Source: a virus
Length of the DNA stretch: 32,491 bases
Strand: one strand, 5' to 3'
IMG/VR virus record: IMGVR_UViG_3300033064_001717
Location: 1-32,491 of that record
The position numbers and the translations under genes were made by a program. Shown here one piece after another: positions 1 through 7,103 of this stretch; the first letter of the stretch is position 1; every line of letters begins with the position of its first letter. The notes beneath the pieces are model-generated. The model worked only from the letters and a program-made list of their open reading frames with translations. It did not search any database and was not told the origin of the DNA.

Positions 1-442
1 CGCACACCGTGTCATAGGTAACGATTAACAGCCCGCCGGTGCATTGAACGCTTGAAACATGAACGCATGACATAACCGAAATAGAACCGGTCACAAATTC
101 GTATTGGGTTGTCGCCGGTGTTAATGCTCCGCCGGATATTGTAACACTGTTTAGCCGCAAACGAACAATTGTCCCCGTTGGAACACCAACGGCCCCGTTA
201 ATTTCCCGGCACCAACTACCGTTGGCGTCGCCTTTGCGCCCAAACTGTTTGATGCGGTAGCCCGCTCCGTTCTCTACCGGCTCCATTTCGTCCCACGTGT
301 AACAAGACAACCCAGCGTTGTCCAGAAACGTCCCCGATATTTTAGCCAAAAACTCCGGCGGTGACGGTGGTTCCAGCACCAGATTCGACCCATCGGAAAA
401 CACACGGAACGCCGGGTCTGCCGACGTGAATTTACCTTTCAT
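1..442 (-). CDS. hypothetical virion-region protein, C-terminus cut by window edge
   Basis: This frame stays open from an ATG at 442 to the window edge, giving about 147 codons with no stop. The ATG overlaps the stop of the preceding gene as TGATG, the translational coupling seen at many junctions here. A G-rich stretch upstream could act as a weak ribosome binding site. The protein starts MKGKFTSADPAF and is rich in Thr, Val, Gly and Ser, with several Cys near the cut end. I do not recognise a family. Its place after the tape measure protein and a second tail-region gene suggests a distal tail, baseplate or tail fibre role. That is inference from gene order only. Confidence 0.6.
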   Translation of the reverse strand, partial: MKGKFTSADPAFRVFSDGSNLVLEPPSPPEFLAKISGTFLDNAGLSCYTWDEMEPVENGAGYRIKQFGRKGDANGSWCREINGAVGVPTGTIVRLRLNSVTISGGALTPATTQYEFVTGSISVMSCVHVSSVQCTGGLLIVTYDTVC

Positions 443-1533
443 CACGGCCCCCCGGCATAATCAGGATTTCGGAAAAACAGGTTAAAAGGAACGGACGGAT
501 AAATAGCTTGCCCGGTGTAATCGCTAGTAGCGTAGTAGTATTGATTTGTCTGACCGTTAGGTACTAGGTTGTGCCCGGCTGGAATGTTTCCGGGTGGTTC
601 CAATGCTCCCGGTGTGTATGCCGCCGCTAGCGTAGGATTCTTAAATGTCATGTTAAACTGCAAGTCGCATAGTTTTGACTGTGACGGGAAAAAATTCCCG
701 GTCGTAGAAATGAACGTAGGGAACGGTGGCGTATAAACTTTTAGCGTGTCTACGGTGTTTAACAACAGCGTTCCCTTTGGGAAACCGTACCAATCGGCCT
801 GATTCACCCGGCCTGAATAACGATCAAAATAGCTGTTGGAGGACAAAACAAACGAGTACGGCACCTGATACCAATTGAACCGGATTGTTGTAGACGGAAC
901 AAACAACCGCAACTGTGCAGCAGACACCATGCGGTTCTGAATGTTTAGACCTACCGGATTAGCGTTAACCCGGTATAGAAACGCTCCGGCGGCAGCGGTA
1001 ATGTACTCGCCCGCCGGTACTACTTGCATTTCTGTATACCGAAAATACTCTTGCTTAGACAGGAAAAATTGCGGGGCTAATAGCGTATCGGTTACATCCC
1101 ACCAGCTGTTCTCTTTAAACGGTATTTGGTTGTCCCGTAGCAGCGCATAAGGTCGGGGAATGAATTCCAGCTGAAGTTCATACGCACGATACCGTGCGTA
1201 ATTTGCAAGTGGGAGGGCTTCGTATTCAATGTCAAATCCAAATCCGGTATCAGCCTCATAGCCTAGTTTTTCTTCAAATTGAACGCCTTCAATGTTGCTA
1301 ATTCGCTCGCAAAATAGCCAAGGGTACTGCGGATGCGCCGCCGGAAGGCTTCGGGTTAACCCTTCCTTTTCCGGCCTAACCGAACCAAGGCACTCGTTAA
1401 TGCCGTTTTCTAAATCCTCGCCGGCAATGGTTAACAACAACTGTGCCCGCCCGCCGTCCATCGAGAAACCGGCGGTAGACGGAGAACGCCCCGATATTCG
1501 CTCCGTCGCTATGTTGATGTTGTCTAGTGTCAT
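442..1533 (-). CDS. putative distal tail / tail tip protein (unknown family)
   Basis: This 363-residue protein is encoded directly after the tape measure gene and overlaps its stop by 4 bases. In siphoviruses this slot usually holds the distal tail protein or the tail-tip hub. The sequence is rich in aromatic residues, especially Tyr, Phe and Trp, and in Asn and Pro in its second half. It has no membrane segment or signal peptide, and the composition suits a beta-rich structural protein. It ends in the motif NPDYAGGP. I cannot name a domain from sequence alone, so the structural role comes from gene order. A receptor-binding or baseplate role is equally possible. Confidence 0.6.
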   Translation of the reverse strand: MTLDNINIATERISGRSPSTAGFSMDGGRAQLLLTIAGEDLENGINECLGSVRPEKEGLTRSLPAAHPQYPWLFCERISNIEGVQFEEKLGYEADTGFGFDIEYEALPLANYARYRAYELQLEFIPRPYALLRDNQIPFKENSWWDVTDTLLAPQFFLSKQEYFRYTEMQVVPAGEYITAAAGAFLYRVNANPVGLNIQNRMVSAAQLRLFVPSTTIRFNWYQVPYSFVLSSNSYFDRYSGRVNQADWYGFPKGTLLLNTVDTLKVYTPPFPTFISTTGNFFPSQSKLCDLQFNMTFKNPTLAAAYTPGALEPPGNIPAGHNLVPNGQTNQYYYATSDYTGQAIYPSVPFNLFFRNPDYAGGP

Positions 1534-3098
1534 ATCCCCATCCCCCCGGCAAACGCACCCATGCCCTCCGGTGCGTCTGCGATTTCGGCGGCGGTTAATG
1601 CCGGGAATATGCCGTTTTTGTTTTGCCAGTCTTTGCCGGCTTCAATAATCTTTTTGTTGATGCCTTCGCCACGGTTTACACCGGGAGCAAGCCCCCCAAT
1701 TCGTTTTAACGCTTCTAGCTGCGCTTGTGCAATGCCCACCGCCTGCGCCTGCAAGTCCCGTGCTTCCCGTGCCAGCTTCTCCGCCGCCGATTCTTTAACG
1801 CCGCTAGCCGAAAAACTGGCAAGGGTCAGTTCTTTGCCCAAGTCGGCAGCTGATTTAAAGCTTGGGTTTGTTGCCGCACCGTACGCCGATATTGGGGCGG
1901 GCGGTGGTTCGTTATCGTCCTTCTTTTTTTCAGCCTTAGCTCCGGTTAGCCATTGCCACCATGATAGTTGTGATTGCGTCGCTTTCATTTGCGCCCGCAT
2001 TTGTTCCTTTAGCGACGCAAGATACAGCTTCAATACCGGCCCCAACTCTTTTGCAAACTTCGCTAGCTCCGGCATCATTTCCTTTAGGAAACCGCCGACA
2101 GAATTGGCCATCTCTTCCAATATTGGCGTAAGGATTTCCATCAACGGTTTTAGATACGCCGCAAACTGACGGACAACGCTAGACGCTGCCCGCACCACCG
2201 GCACCAACGATTCGCCCATGATTGCGTAGACCGACCGCATCGCCATATCAAATTCTAGGATTACCGCCGGATTAAATGCTTCAATAAACGGGCGCAACTG
2301 CCCAATCATTTGCGGGATTACCTTAATTGGATCGCTGAAAATGTCCGTAACACTTGACATGATTAGCTTGACGGAATCGGCAGCATGAGTTGATACCGAA
2401 CCCATCACATTAGCGTAGGCGTAAGACGCTTTTCCAGCCATCTCTAGCCCGGTAGTCATTACCCCGATTTTAGTTTGGAACAGTCGCATTGGAACCATCA
2501 TTGTTGCCATTGCACCACCCAGCCGGCGGAGCGGTAACATCAAGGCGGTCTCGCCAAGCCCAATCAAATCACCCACTACGGGTATTTGCTTGGCCAGGTC
2601 CACCACACCCATAGCGACACCAACCGGCCCGGCTAAACGGGTTAGCCCTTTTAACGCTATGCCTGCGCCGCCGCCCAGCTTTCCAAGCAATCCACCAGCA
2701 GCCTTGGCTTGCTTGGCCAGCCCGCCGGCAATGTCCATGCCTTCGCCACGCAGCATGTCGCCGTATTTACCTAGCCCACGGTCAGACAAGGATTTTGTTG
2801 CCCGCTGCGCCGCCGTTGGTTCCGGCATTACGGGTGCCGGGGCCGGTCGCCCCCGTGCGGGTGCCTGCGGCATTACGGGTGCCGGGGCCGGCCTTAGCGG
2901 GGAAGGTTGATGTGGGGAAAACTCTACTTTAGGAACGGCAGTATGCGGCATCTCCGGGGCTTCATGCCCGGCGTTGCCAGAAAATGCTGACCCGATACGT
3001 GACAACGCCGACGTGTAGCCGTCCAGCGCACGAATTAACCCGGTTATGTCGTTGCCACCACCACCGCCGCCGGTGGAAAGGTCAATCGCTGCTGCCAT
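1530..3098 (-). CDS. tail tape measure protein
   Basis: The tape measure protein sets tail length and is ejected through the tail tube during infection. This 522-residue protein has a Gly-rich N-terminus, a Pro/Ala-rich low-complexity stretch (about residues 50-95), then long helical, hydrophobic segments from about 125 to 370. A Lys-rich stretch and an Ala/Leu helical C-terminal part follow. The position just after the tail-chaperone pair is the classical one. A strong ribosome binding site (GGGAGG, 6 bases upstream) supports the ATG at 3098. The gene overlaps the end of the preceding chaperone frame by 17 bases. At 522 residues it is short for the family, which would predict a short tail if the usual length relation holds. 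Confidence 0.75.
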   Translation of the reverse strand: MAAAIDLSTGGGGGGNDITGLIRALDGYTSALSRIGSAFSGNAGHEAPEMPHTAVPKVEFSPHQPSPLRPAPAPVMPQAPARGRPAPAPVMPEPTAAQRATKSLSDRGLGKYGDMLRGEGMDIAGGLAKQAKAAGGLLGKLGGGAGIALKGLTRLAGPVGVAMGVVDLAKQIPVVGDLIGLGETALMLPLRRLGGAMATMMVPMRLFQTKIGVMTTGLEMAGKASYAYANVMGSVSTHAADSVKLIMSSVTDIFSDPIKVIPQMIGQLRPFIEAFNPAVILEFDMAMRSVYAIMGESLVPVVRAASSVVRQFAAYLKPLMEILTPILEEMANSVGGFLKEMMPELAKFAKELGPVLKLYLASLKEQMRAQMKATQSQLSWWQWLTGAKAEKKKDDNEPPPAPISAYGAATNPSFKSAADLGKELTLASFSASGVKESAAEKLAREARDLQAQAVGIAQAQLEALKRIGGLAPGVNRGEGINKKIIEAGKDWQNKNGIFPALTAAEIADAPEGMGAFAGGMGI

Positions 3099-3306
3099 AT
3101 TTTGCCTCCCACTGCGCCGATAACACCTTGGGATTCTGACCTAAACTTACGCCGATTGCAAGGAACCGCAACTTCTTTTGCGCCATTGTCATGCGTACGG
3201 GCACCGTTGTTGACTCTTCAACCTGCCCGTCTTTATTTCGTTTGGCTCCCAGCATTCGGGTAATCTGCCAATCCGTTAGCCTTCCAATTTCTTCTGGTCG
3301 TAACAA
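3082..3306 (-). CDS. tail assembly chaperone, downstream part (likely reached by -1 frameshift)
   Basis: This frame ends inside the start of the tape measure gene. As a free ORF it would need a TTG start at 3306 with no clear ribosome binding site. The same frame is open much further upstream, to about 3498. The extra stretch after the upstream stop (3307..3386) reads like ordinary protein, including TLAGEPFLLRPEEIGRLTDW. The frame is -1 relative to the preceding gene (3387..3800). This is the layout of the lambda G/GT tail-chaperone pair, where a minority of ribosomes make a fused protein that helps assemble the tail tube on the tape measure. A fusion slipping near 3411 would be about 239 residues. 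Independent initiation at the TTG is the alternative. Confidence 0.65.
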   Translation of the reverse strand: MLRPEEIGRLTDWQITRMLGAKRNKDGQVEESTTVPVRMTMAQKKLRFLAIGVSLGQNPKVLSAQWEAKYGSSD

Positions 3307-3386
3307 AAACGGCTCGCCGGCAAGCGTGGCATAAACATGTATCGGGTCGGGTGCGGGTACTGTCTCCCGTGCCCCGGCTTTGGTTG

Positions 3387-3498
3387 TTACACCGTCGCCG
3401 GGGCTTGCGGAAAACTTATAGCGAACACCTGCCGCACCGCTGCGGTAGCCTCCACCGGGTAGCCCGTTGCCAGCGCAGACGCCTCGGCATCGGCTAAG
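3387..3498 (-). other. candidate -1 ribosomal frameshift region
   Basis: Within this stretch both the tail-chaperone frame and the -1 frame are open, so a switch anywhere here would join the two proteins. No canonical X-XXY-YYZ heptamer is visible. The best local candidate is the TTTT run at 3414..3411: the P-site codon TTT at 3413..3411 can re-pair with TTT one base back. The A-site codon would change from CCG to TCC, which is a poor match. The slip site is therefore uncertain, although the frame geometry is clear. Confidence 0.45.
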
Positions 3499-3800
3499 CT
3501 AAACAACACCTTTACCAACGCAACCGACCCATCTGGCGTTTCAATAAACCGCCGAAAAACTGGCCCGCCAAACGCAAAATCCCCGCCCGCCACTTTGTCA
3601 AGAAACGCACCGTATGCCAGACCAAATTCCAAGTCGGTCAGCGTGTCCTTGTCACGAAAAACCTGATCCCTTGCCCGCCGTTCGCAGATGCGTTCCAGCT
3701 GCGCTTTTGCGTTCTGGTCTACCAGCCTTACCCGATATGGCTTGCCGCCAATTTCCACATCTATTGGCACCGCCAAACACGAGCTAATTGGATTGCTCAA
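3387..3800 (-). CDS. tail assembly chaperone (G-like)
   Basis: This 137-residue protein lies between the tail tube-like genes and the tape measure protein, the position of lambda gpG. It begins with a beta-type segment (PIDVEIGGKPYRVRLVDQNA), followed by charged helical parts and a helical end. The ATG at 3800 overlaps the stop of the upstream gene by 4 bases (ATGA). The frame ends at a TAA at 3389..3387, while the -1 frame stays open across its last 37 codons and continues to 3082, consistent with programmed frameshifting. The family assignment rests on position, size and this frame arrangement rather than on a recognised motif. Confidence 0.6.
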   Translation of the reverse strand: MSNPISSCLAVPIDVEIGGKPYRVRLVDQNAKAQLERICERRARDQVFRDKDTLTDLEFGLAYGAFLDKVAGGDFAFGGPVFRRFIETPDGSVALVKVLFSLADAEASALATGYPVEATAAVRQVFAISFPQAPATV

Positions 3801-4249
3801 ATCAGGATTTCCTCTGTAACGGAATCAACATCGGGGGTTAAAAAGTTGCCTTGGACCAACGCAGTCCACTCGGTCCGAATTAGCCCCTTGACCTCCGCCC
3901 GAACCGAAAAATCAACAATTATCACATCCAGTTTTATCCCAATATCGGTAGCCTTGTCAAAAAACAAGTCAACCGTCAGCTCGTCACCAATGACTAGGTT
4001 TAAATTGCCTAGCTCGTTTTGATACGGGCCAGAAAACATTACGGTGGCAACCGGAACCCCACGCAAGAACCGGGCAGTCGGTGAGTTGTAATCTGACTGC
4101 TCAATTCTTTCCGCAGCAACCGACAAACTCCACTGGTCCATATTTGCCGCATCAACAAACTGACCGCCGACGAAAAACCCCTGCGAGGACAGCTTTATTG
4201 CTGCGCTCGGACCGGTAAAATAGCGTTCATCTGTAGCAGAAATCGGCAT
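3797..4249 (-). CDS. tail tube-like (major tail) protein, copy 2
   Basis: This 150-residue beta-rich protein lies between another tail tube-like gene and the tail chaperone. It shares scattered positions in the same order with its upstream neighbour (4265..4654): a WSLSV segment (WSMSV in the neighbour), an N-x(n)-F segment, an SGPY motif, a Gly/Leu/Val beta stretch and a late T-x-W-T-A/T-I-N-I-T-A type segment. The two therefore look like diverged copies of one fold. Known siphoviral tail tubes are built from one such beta-sandwich protein, sometimes with a second form. Which copy builds the tube is not visible. The stop overlaps the next start as ATGA. Confidence 0.55.
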   Translation of the reverse strand: MPISATDERYFTGPSAAIKLSSQGFFVGGQFVDAANMDQWSLSVAAERIEQSDYNSPTARFLRGVPVATVMFSGPYQNELGNLNLVIGDELTVDLFFDKATDIGIKLDVIIVDFSVRAEVKGLIRTEWTALVQGNFLTPDVDSVTEEILI

Positions 4250-4264
4250 AATGGACCGCCGGGG

Positions 4265-4654
4265 TTACGCCGTAATTGTAAACGATCCCGTGGATTCTGC
4301 GGTAATGTTAATGGTGGCAATCCCCCGCACATTAACCGCAATTGTGACATTGGTAACCCGGACCGGGACCGTAAATGTCATGGTTACCGGGGTGGGTGAT
4401 GTGCTGTCAGTCATGGTCAGCACAATCGAGCCAATGGCCCCAAATGTGACGCCGCTAGATCCGTCGTACGGTCCGGAGGCTGTAATGTCTGCGCTGTTAA
4501 TCGTCGAAACGGTTTCCCGGAACCCACCACTGCCGAAATTGGTGGCATCAGTCACCTCGTTTATGACTGACATGCTCCAGTCGGTCATGGGCTGGACAGC
4601 TGCGCCAACGGTAAAAGTAGCCAACTTTCCAGCGTATAGATTTGCGGTCGCCAT
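4265..4654 (-). CDS. tail tube-like (major tail) protein, copy 1
   Basis: This 129-residue protein, almost free of charge and Lys and rich in Thr, Ser, Val and Ile, is typical of a beta-sandwich tail tube subunit. It begins MATANLYAGKLATFTVG and contains a DWSMSV segment, a GSGGFRETV segment and an ASGPYDG turn. Equivalent features occur in the neighbouring 150-residue protein. It sits 15 bases upstream of that gene and directly after a 163-residue unknown gene. The assignment rests on composition, size and position before the chaperone/tape measure genes. No catalytic motif is expected. Confidence 0.55.
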   Translation of the reverse strand: MATANLYAGKLATFTVGAAVQPMTDWSMSVINEVTDATNFGSGGFRETVSTINSADITASGPYDGSSGVTFGAIGSIVLTMTDSTSPTPVTMTFTVPVRVTNVTIAVNVRGIATINITAESTGSFTITA

Positions 4655-4655
4655 G

Positions 4656-5147
4656 TCATGTGCCCCCTAGAATTGCTATAGCATAGGTCCCAGTTAAAGA
4701 CGCCGAAATGTTGGTGATTTTCAAGGTCTTTAACGATGCGGTCACCGTATAAACGCTGCCATCACCTAGGCAGAAAAACCCGCCAGCCTTTAATGTAATT
4801 GCCGGGGTAGTGCCGGAGAAAAACCATGTAGCGGGGTTTGAGGCCCCCGGTTCAAATTTCATCCCGGTAGTTGTTGCCGTCAACATCACCGCCTGAACTT
4901 TTGTCAAAACTACGGCATCTGCCCCCGTCAATAAAGTCGTTAGGGCCTGAAGGTCAATTGTCACGGTGCCGGATGCCGCCAGCGTTCCACTAACCGCATA
5001 CACCCGGTTGACTACCGTCAGATCCGGTGACAGGCTAGCCGACAACTTGTCCGGCCCCTGCCGTGATGTTACAAACCCCGTATTAGGTGAAATCTGCGTC
5101 CAGCCCAGTTCAACCGCAACCGACGCCAAAGACAGCGAAACGCTCAT
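4656..5147 (-). CDS. hypothetical virion protein in tail block
   Basis: This 163-residue protein is rich in Thr, Ser, Ala, Val and Leu with very few charged residues, which suggests an all-beta structural protein. It begins MSVSLSLASVAVELGW and ends with a stretch resembling a beta hairpin (TLKITNISASLTGTYAIAIL). Its start overlaps the stop of the 144-residue upstream gene by 4 bases and its stop lies one base before the next start. It sits between a tail-completion-like gene and the tail tube-like genes. A tube, decoration or connector role is plausible, but I recognise no family. Confidence 0.5.
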   Translation of the reverse strand: MSVSLSLASVAVELGWTQISPNTGFVTSRQGPDKLSASLSPDLTVVNRVYAVSGTLAASGTVTIDLQALTTLLTGADAVVLTKVQAVMLTATTTGMKFEPGASNPATWFFSGTTPAITLKAGGFFCLGDGSVYTVTASLKTLKITNISASLTGTYAIAILGGT

Positions 5148-5578
5148 GATGCCCTCGTTTCTGGCGACAGGTATGTTAGTTGTAGCCCAGCTATATCGTA
5201 GTTGCTAGCCGATCCAGACACAACCTCCACCACTGCGCCCGGTACAATCGCAAACCCCGCTAGCGAAATAGGGGAACCCGGCAGCGTAGACGTGTAAACC
5301 GTATTGCGCACGGTTTCCCGCAGTTGCAACCAATCCTTTAGGTCGGTTTCAAACACCCGGTTACCAGCCTGAATCAAGGTAACATTCACCCCATACTCGT
5401 AGACGATTAGCCCATTCATTGCTTCTTTATCGACAGATTCCGTACCAGGCGAAACAATCACTAGCGGTAAGGCATCGCCTTCCAGTAGCAACGCCTTTTT
5501 TCGCACCACTACGGTGCATCCCGCCACCGCACTTAGGCGGTCTTTGACGGCATACAAAACATCCCAAAATTTGCTCAC
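5144..5578 (-). CDS. putative tail completion / tail terminator protein
   Basis: This 144-residue protein has an N-terminal helix (KFWDVLYAVKDRLSAVAG) followed by alternating beta segments (TVVVRKKALLL, PLVIVSPG, YEYGVNVTLIQAG) and a helix with WLQLRETVRN. This alpha-beta layout and length match tail terminator or minor tail U-like proteins, which cap the tail tube. Gene order also fits: it follows an HK97 gp10-like and a head-closure-like gene and precedes the tail tube-like genes. It overlaps both neighbours by 4 bases. The family call is from layout and position, without a diagnostic motif. Confidence 0.5.
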   Translation of the reverse strand: MSKFWDVLYAVKDRLSAVAGCTVVVRKKALLLEGDALPLVIVSPGTESVDKEAMNGLIVYEYGVNVTLIQAGNRVFETDLKDWLQLRETVRNTVYTSTLPGSPISLAGFAIVPGAVVEVVSGSASNYDIAGLQLTYLSPETRAS

Positions 5579-5904
5579 AATTCTTCCGCCGCTTCGCTAG
5601 TCGATTCTATCTCGTACAGTTCCCGGCTAACCGTCAGGTCAACCGTGTTTATCCGGTAGTGCTTTCCATCCGCATCGGTTAAGCGTGCGTTGATTTTAGG
5701 ATGTGAAGCGCATTCAATCACCCACAAACACCACCGCACCCCTACGCCAAAAACGGCAACATTTCCAGCCGGTGCATCCGCTAACGCAGACGGTAGCCGC
5801 AGCGCATTTGCAACAGAAAAAGTGGTGACGTTATCGGGCTGCATTACGGTTAATGTTTCTAGCCGATCAAATACAACGTGGTCACCTTGGGGAGTCCAAA
5901 TCAT
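5575..5904 (-). CDS. putative head closure / head-tail joining protein
   Basis: This 109-residue protein is predicted to be mostly beta, with segments such as HVVFDRLETLTVMQ and VRWCLWVIECA and a Glu-rich C-terminus (ESTSEAAEEL). Size, beta character and position next to an HK97 gp10-like gene suit a head-closure or head-tail joining protein, which seals the portal after packaging and docks the tail. Start and stop overlap the neighbours by 1 and 4 bases. No sequence motif makes this certain; it could be another small connector. Confidence 0.45.
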   Translation of the reverse strand: MIWTPQGDHVVFDRLETLTVMQPDNVTTFSVANALRLPSALADAPAGNVAVFGVGVRWCLWVIECASHPKINARLTDADGKHYRINTVDLTVSRELYEIESTSEAAEEL

Positions 5905-6353
5905 TACGGCCCCCCCGCAGGTAACAGCGTGTCTATTAGCTGAAAATTAAGCGGCACACCGGCCAGCGCAGACAGTTGCGGCAATAAATCGGCCAGCGTG
6001 TCCTTTAGCCCCAACGCCCCGTATTTTACCTCCAGCACGGCCCCATAAAATCCATTGGACCGAATGCCAACCCGCAATTTCCCGGTAGCTATAACCGACG
6101 CAACCGATAGCCCCTCAATTCCAATAGATGCCTGCAAGTTACCCGTTCGCTTAAACGGGTAGCGGCCCATAACCGGTGGGCCTTTAATATACCGAACCCG
6201 CCCCCCACTCTTTATGGCAGGGGCCGGCTTGCCTAGTCGTTGCTGGTGTTGTACTTGCAGATAAATTGCTGCCCGGATCAGATTCTTGGCCTGCTTTTCG
6301 GACGGCGCACCGGACCCCGCTAGTGCCCGTGCGACACCAACGGAAAGGTCCAT
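5904..6353 (-). CDS. HK97 gp10-like neck/tail component
   Basis: This 149-residue protein has an N-terminal helical part with many basic residues, then the segment GRYPFKRTGNLQASIGIE. That pattern (RTGNLxxS) is typical of HK97 gp10-like proteins, which act at the head-tail interface or in tail completion. A later NGFYGAVLEVKYGA stretch corresponds to the family's usual YxxxLEYG-type segment. The ATG at 6353 shares a base with the stop of the upstream gene. I am fairly confident of the family, less so of the exact structural role. Confidence 0.65.
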   Translation of the reverse strand: MDLSVGVARALAGSGAPSEKQAKNLIRAAIYLQVQHQQRLGKPAPAIKSGGRVRYIKGPPVMGRYPFKRTGNLQASIGIEGLSVASVIATGKLRVGIRSNGFYGAVLEVKYGALGLKDTLADLLPQLSALAGVPLNFQLIDTLLPAGGP

Positions 6354-6679
6354 TAAATCTTTACCTCACGGTACGTGATGTGCCCCGACACCTGCACCGC
6401 CGCACTCAGGGTTAGGTTTAACGCCTCGCTAACGGCGGTCTCAAACATACCATAAACGCCGCCGGGAACCACCACAAAACTACTAGCCGAAATGCCGCCG
6501 TTTGCGGCAATCGGCATAGCACCAGACAACGCCGTTGAAGCCGATTGCCAAGTTACCGAAACAGCACCGCCGGCAATTAGCCCGTACTCCAACACCACAA
6601 ACTTGTAGCCGGTTTTAGCCGCCACAACCTCGTTTATCCCGGAAGCCGCCTCGTTAATTAAAGCGTATTTAATGCTCAC
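6353..6679 (-). CDS. small beta-rich virion protein
   Basis: This 108-residue protein is rich in Ala, Gly, Val and Ser, with alternating hydrophobic residues (KFVVLEYGLIAGGAVSVTW, ASSFVVVPGGVYGMFET). It has no membrane span or signal peptide. Size and beta character suggest a capsid decoration, tail or connector protein. It is encoded between a 71-residue protein and the HK97 gp10-like gene and overlaps both. The upstream start overlaps its neighbour's stop by 4 bases. I cannot assign a named family. Confidence 0.5.
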   Translation of the reverse strand: MSIKYALINEAASGINEVVAAKTGYKFVVLEYGLIAGGAVSVTWQSASTALSGAMPIAANGGISASSFVVVPGGVYGMFETAVSEALNLTLSAAVQVSGHITYREVKI

Positions 6680-6891
6680 GGTCGTATCCTCGTTATTTTT
6701 TGATACGGCCCGGCCAATCCCTGCTGCGCTACCTGCATCGCCGTAAGCTGACGGGTCAACATGTCAAGGTAATTGCCCCACGAAATTGACTGACCGTTAA
6801 CGCTATAATCCGGTTTTGGGTCGGCAGTTAAATCGACGATTAAAGTAGTGATGTTGTCGATTGCAACGCCGACCTTTTCCGCCGGAGTCAT
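6676..6891 (-). CDS. small conserved-looking head-region protein
   Basis: This 71-residue protein is mainly helical (AEKVGVAIDNITTLIVDLTA, then YLDMLTRQLTAMQVAQQGL) with a central turn (YSVNGQSISW). It starts at ATG 6891, overlapping the upstream gene by 4 bases, and its stop overlaps the next start. The size and position just behind the capsid gene fit a small connector or assembly factor. I recall similar short proteins behind capsid genes of other phages but cannot name a family. Confidence 0.5.
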   Translation of the reverse strand: MTPAEKVGVAIDNITTLIVDLTADPKPDYSVNGQSISWGNYLDMLTRQLTAMQVAQQGLAGPYQKITRIRP

Positions 6892-7103
6892 CGCACTACC
6901 TCCGTGCAGTTTATTCCCGATTCCGGACGTGCCCGGCTAAGATTATATGCGTCAAGGTAACAACGCTTTGCTTCGTTCACTGAATACGCCGAAATCTCCA
7001 ACCGTGGGCAACCGTAACCCATCACCGAATACGTCACCGGTGTTACCGTGGTAGCCGTATGGGTTACGGTTTCTGTCTTAGTCATGCTATTACGCCGCCT
7101 CAT
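6888..7103 (-). CDS. small Thr-rich protein behind capsid gene
   Basis: This 71-residue protein starts at an ATG that overlaps the capsid gene stop as TGATG. An internal ATG seven codons later (MTKTETVTH) is an alternative start, with a GAGGCGG ribosome binding site candidate upstream. The N-terminal half is Thr/Val rich. The second half contains a segment like YSVNEAKRCYLDAYNLSRA, which suggests a small alpha/beta fold. Function is unknown. The conserved tight packing between capsid and connector genes argues that it is expressed. Confidence 0.45.
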   Translation of the reverse strand: MRRRNSMTKTETVTHTATTVTPVTYSVMGYGCPRLEISAYSVNEAKRCYLDAYNLSRARPESGINCTEVVR

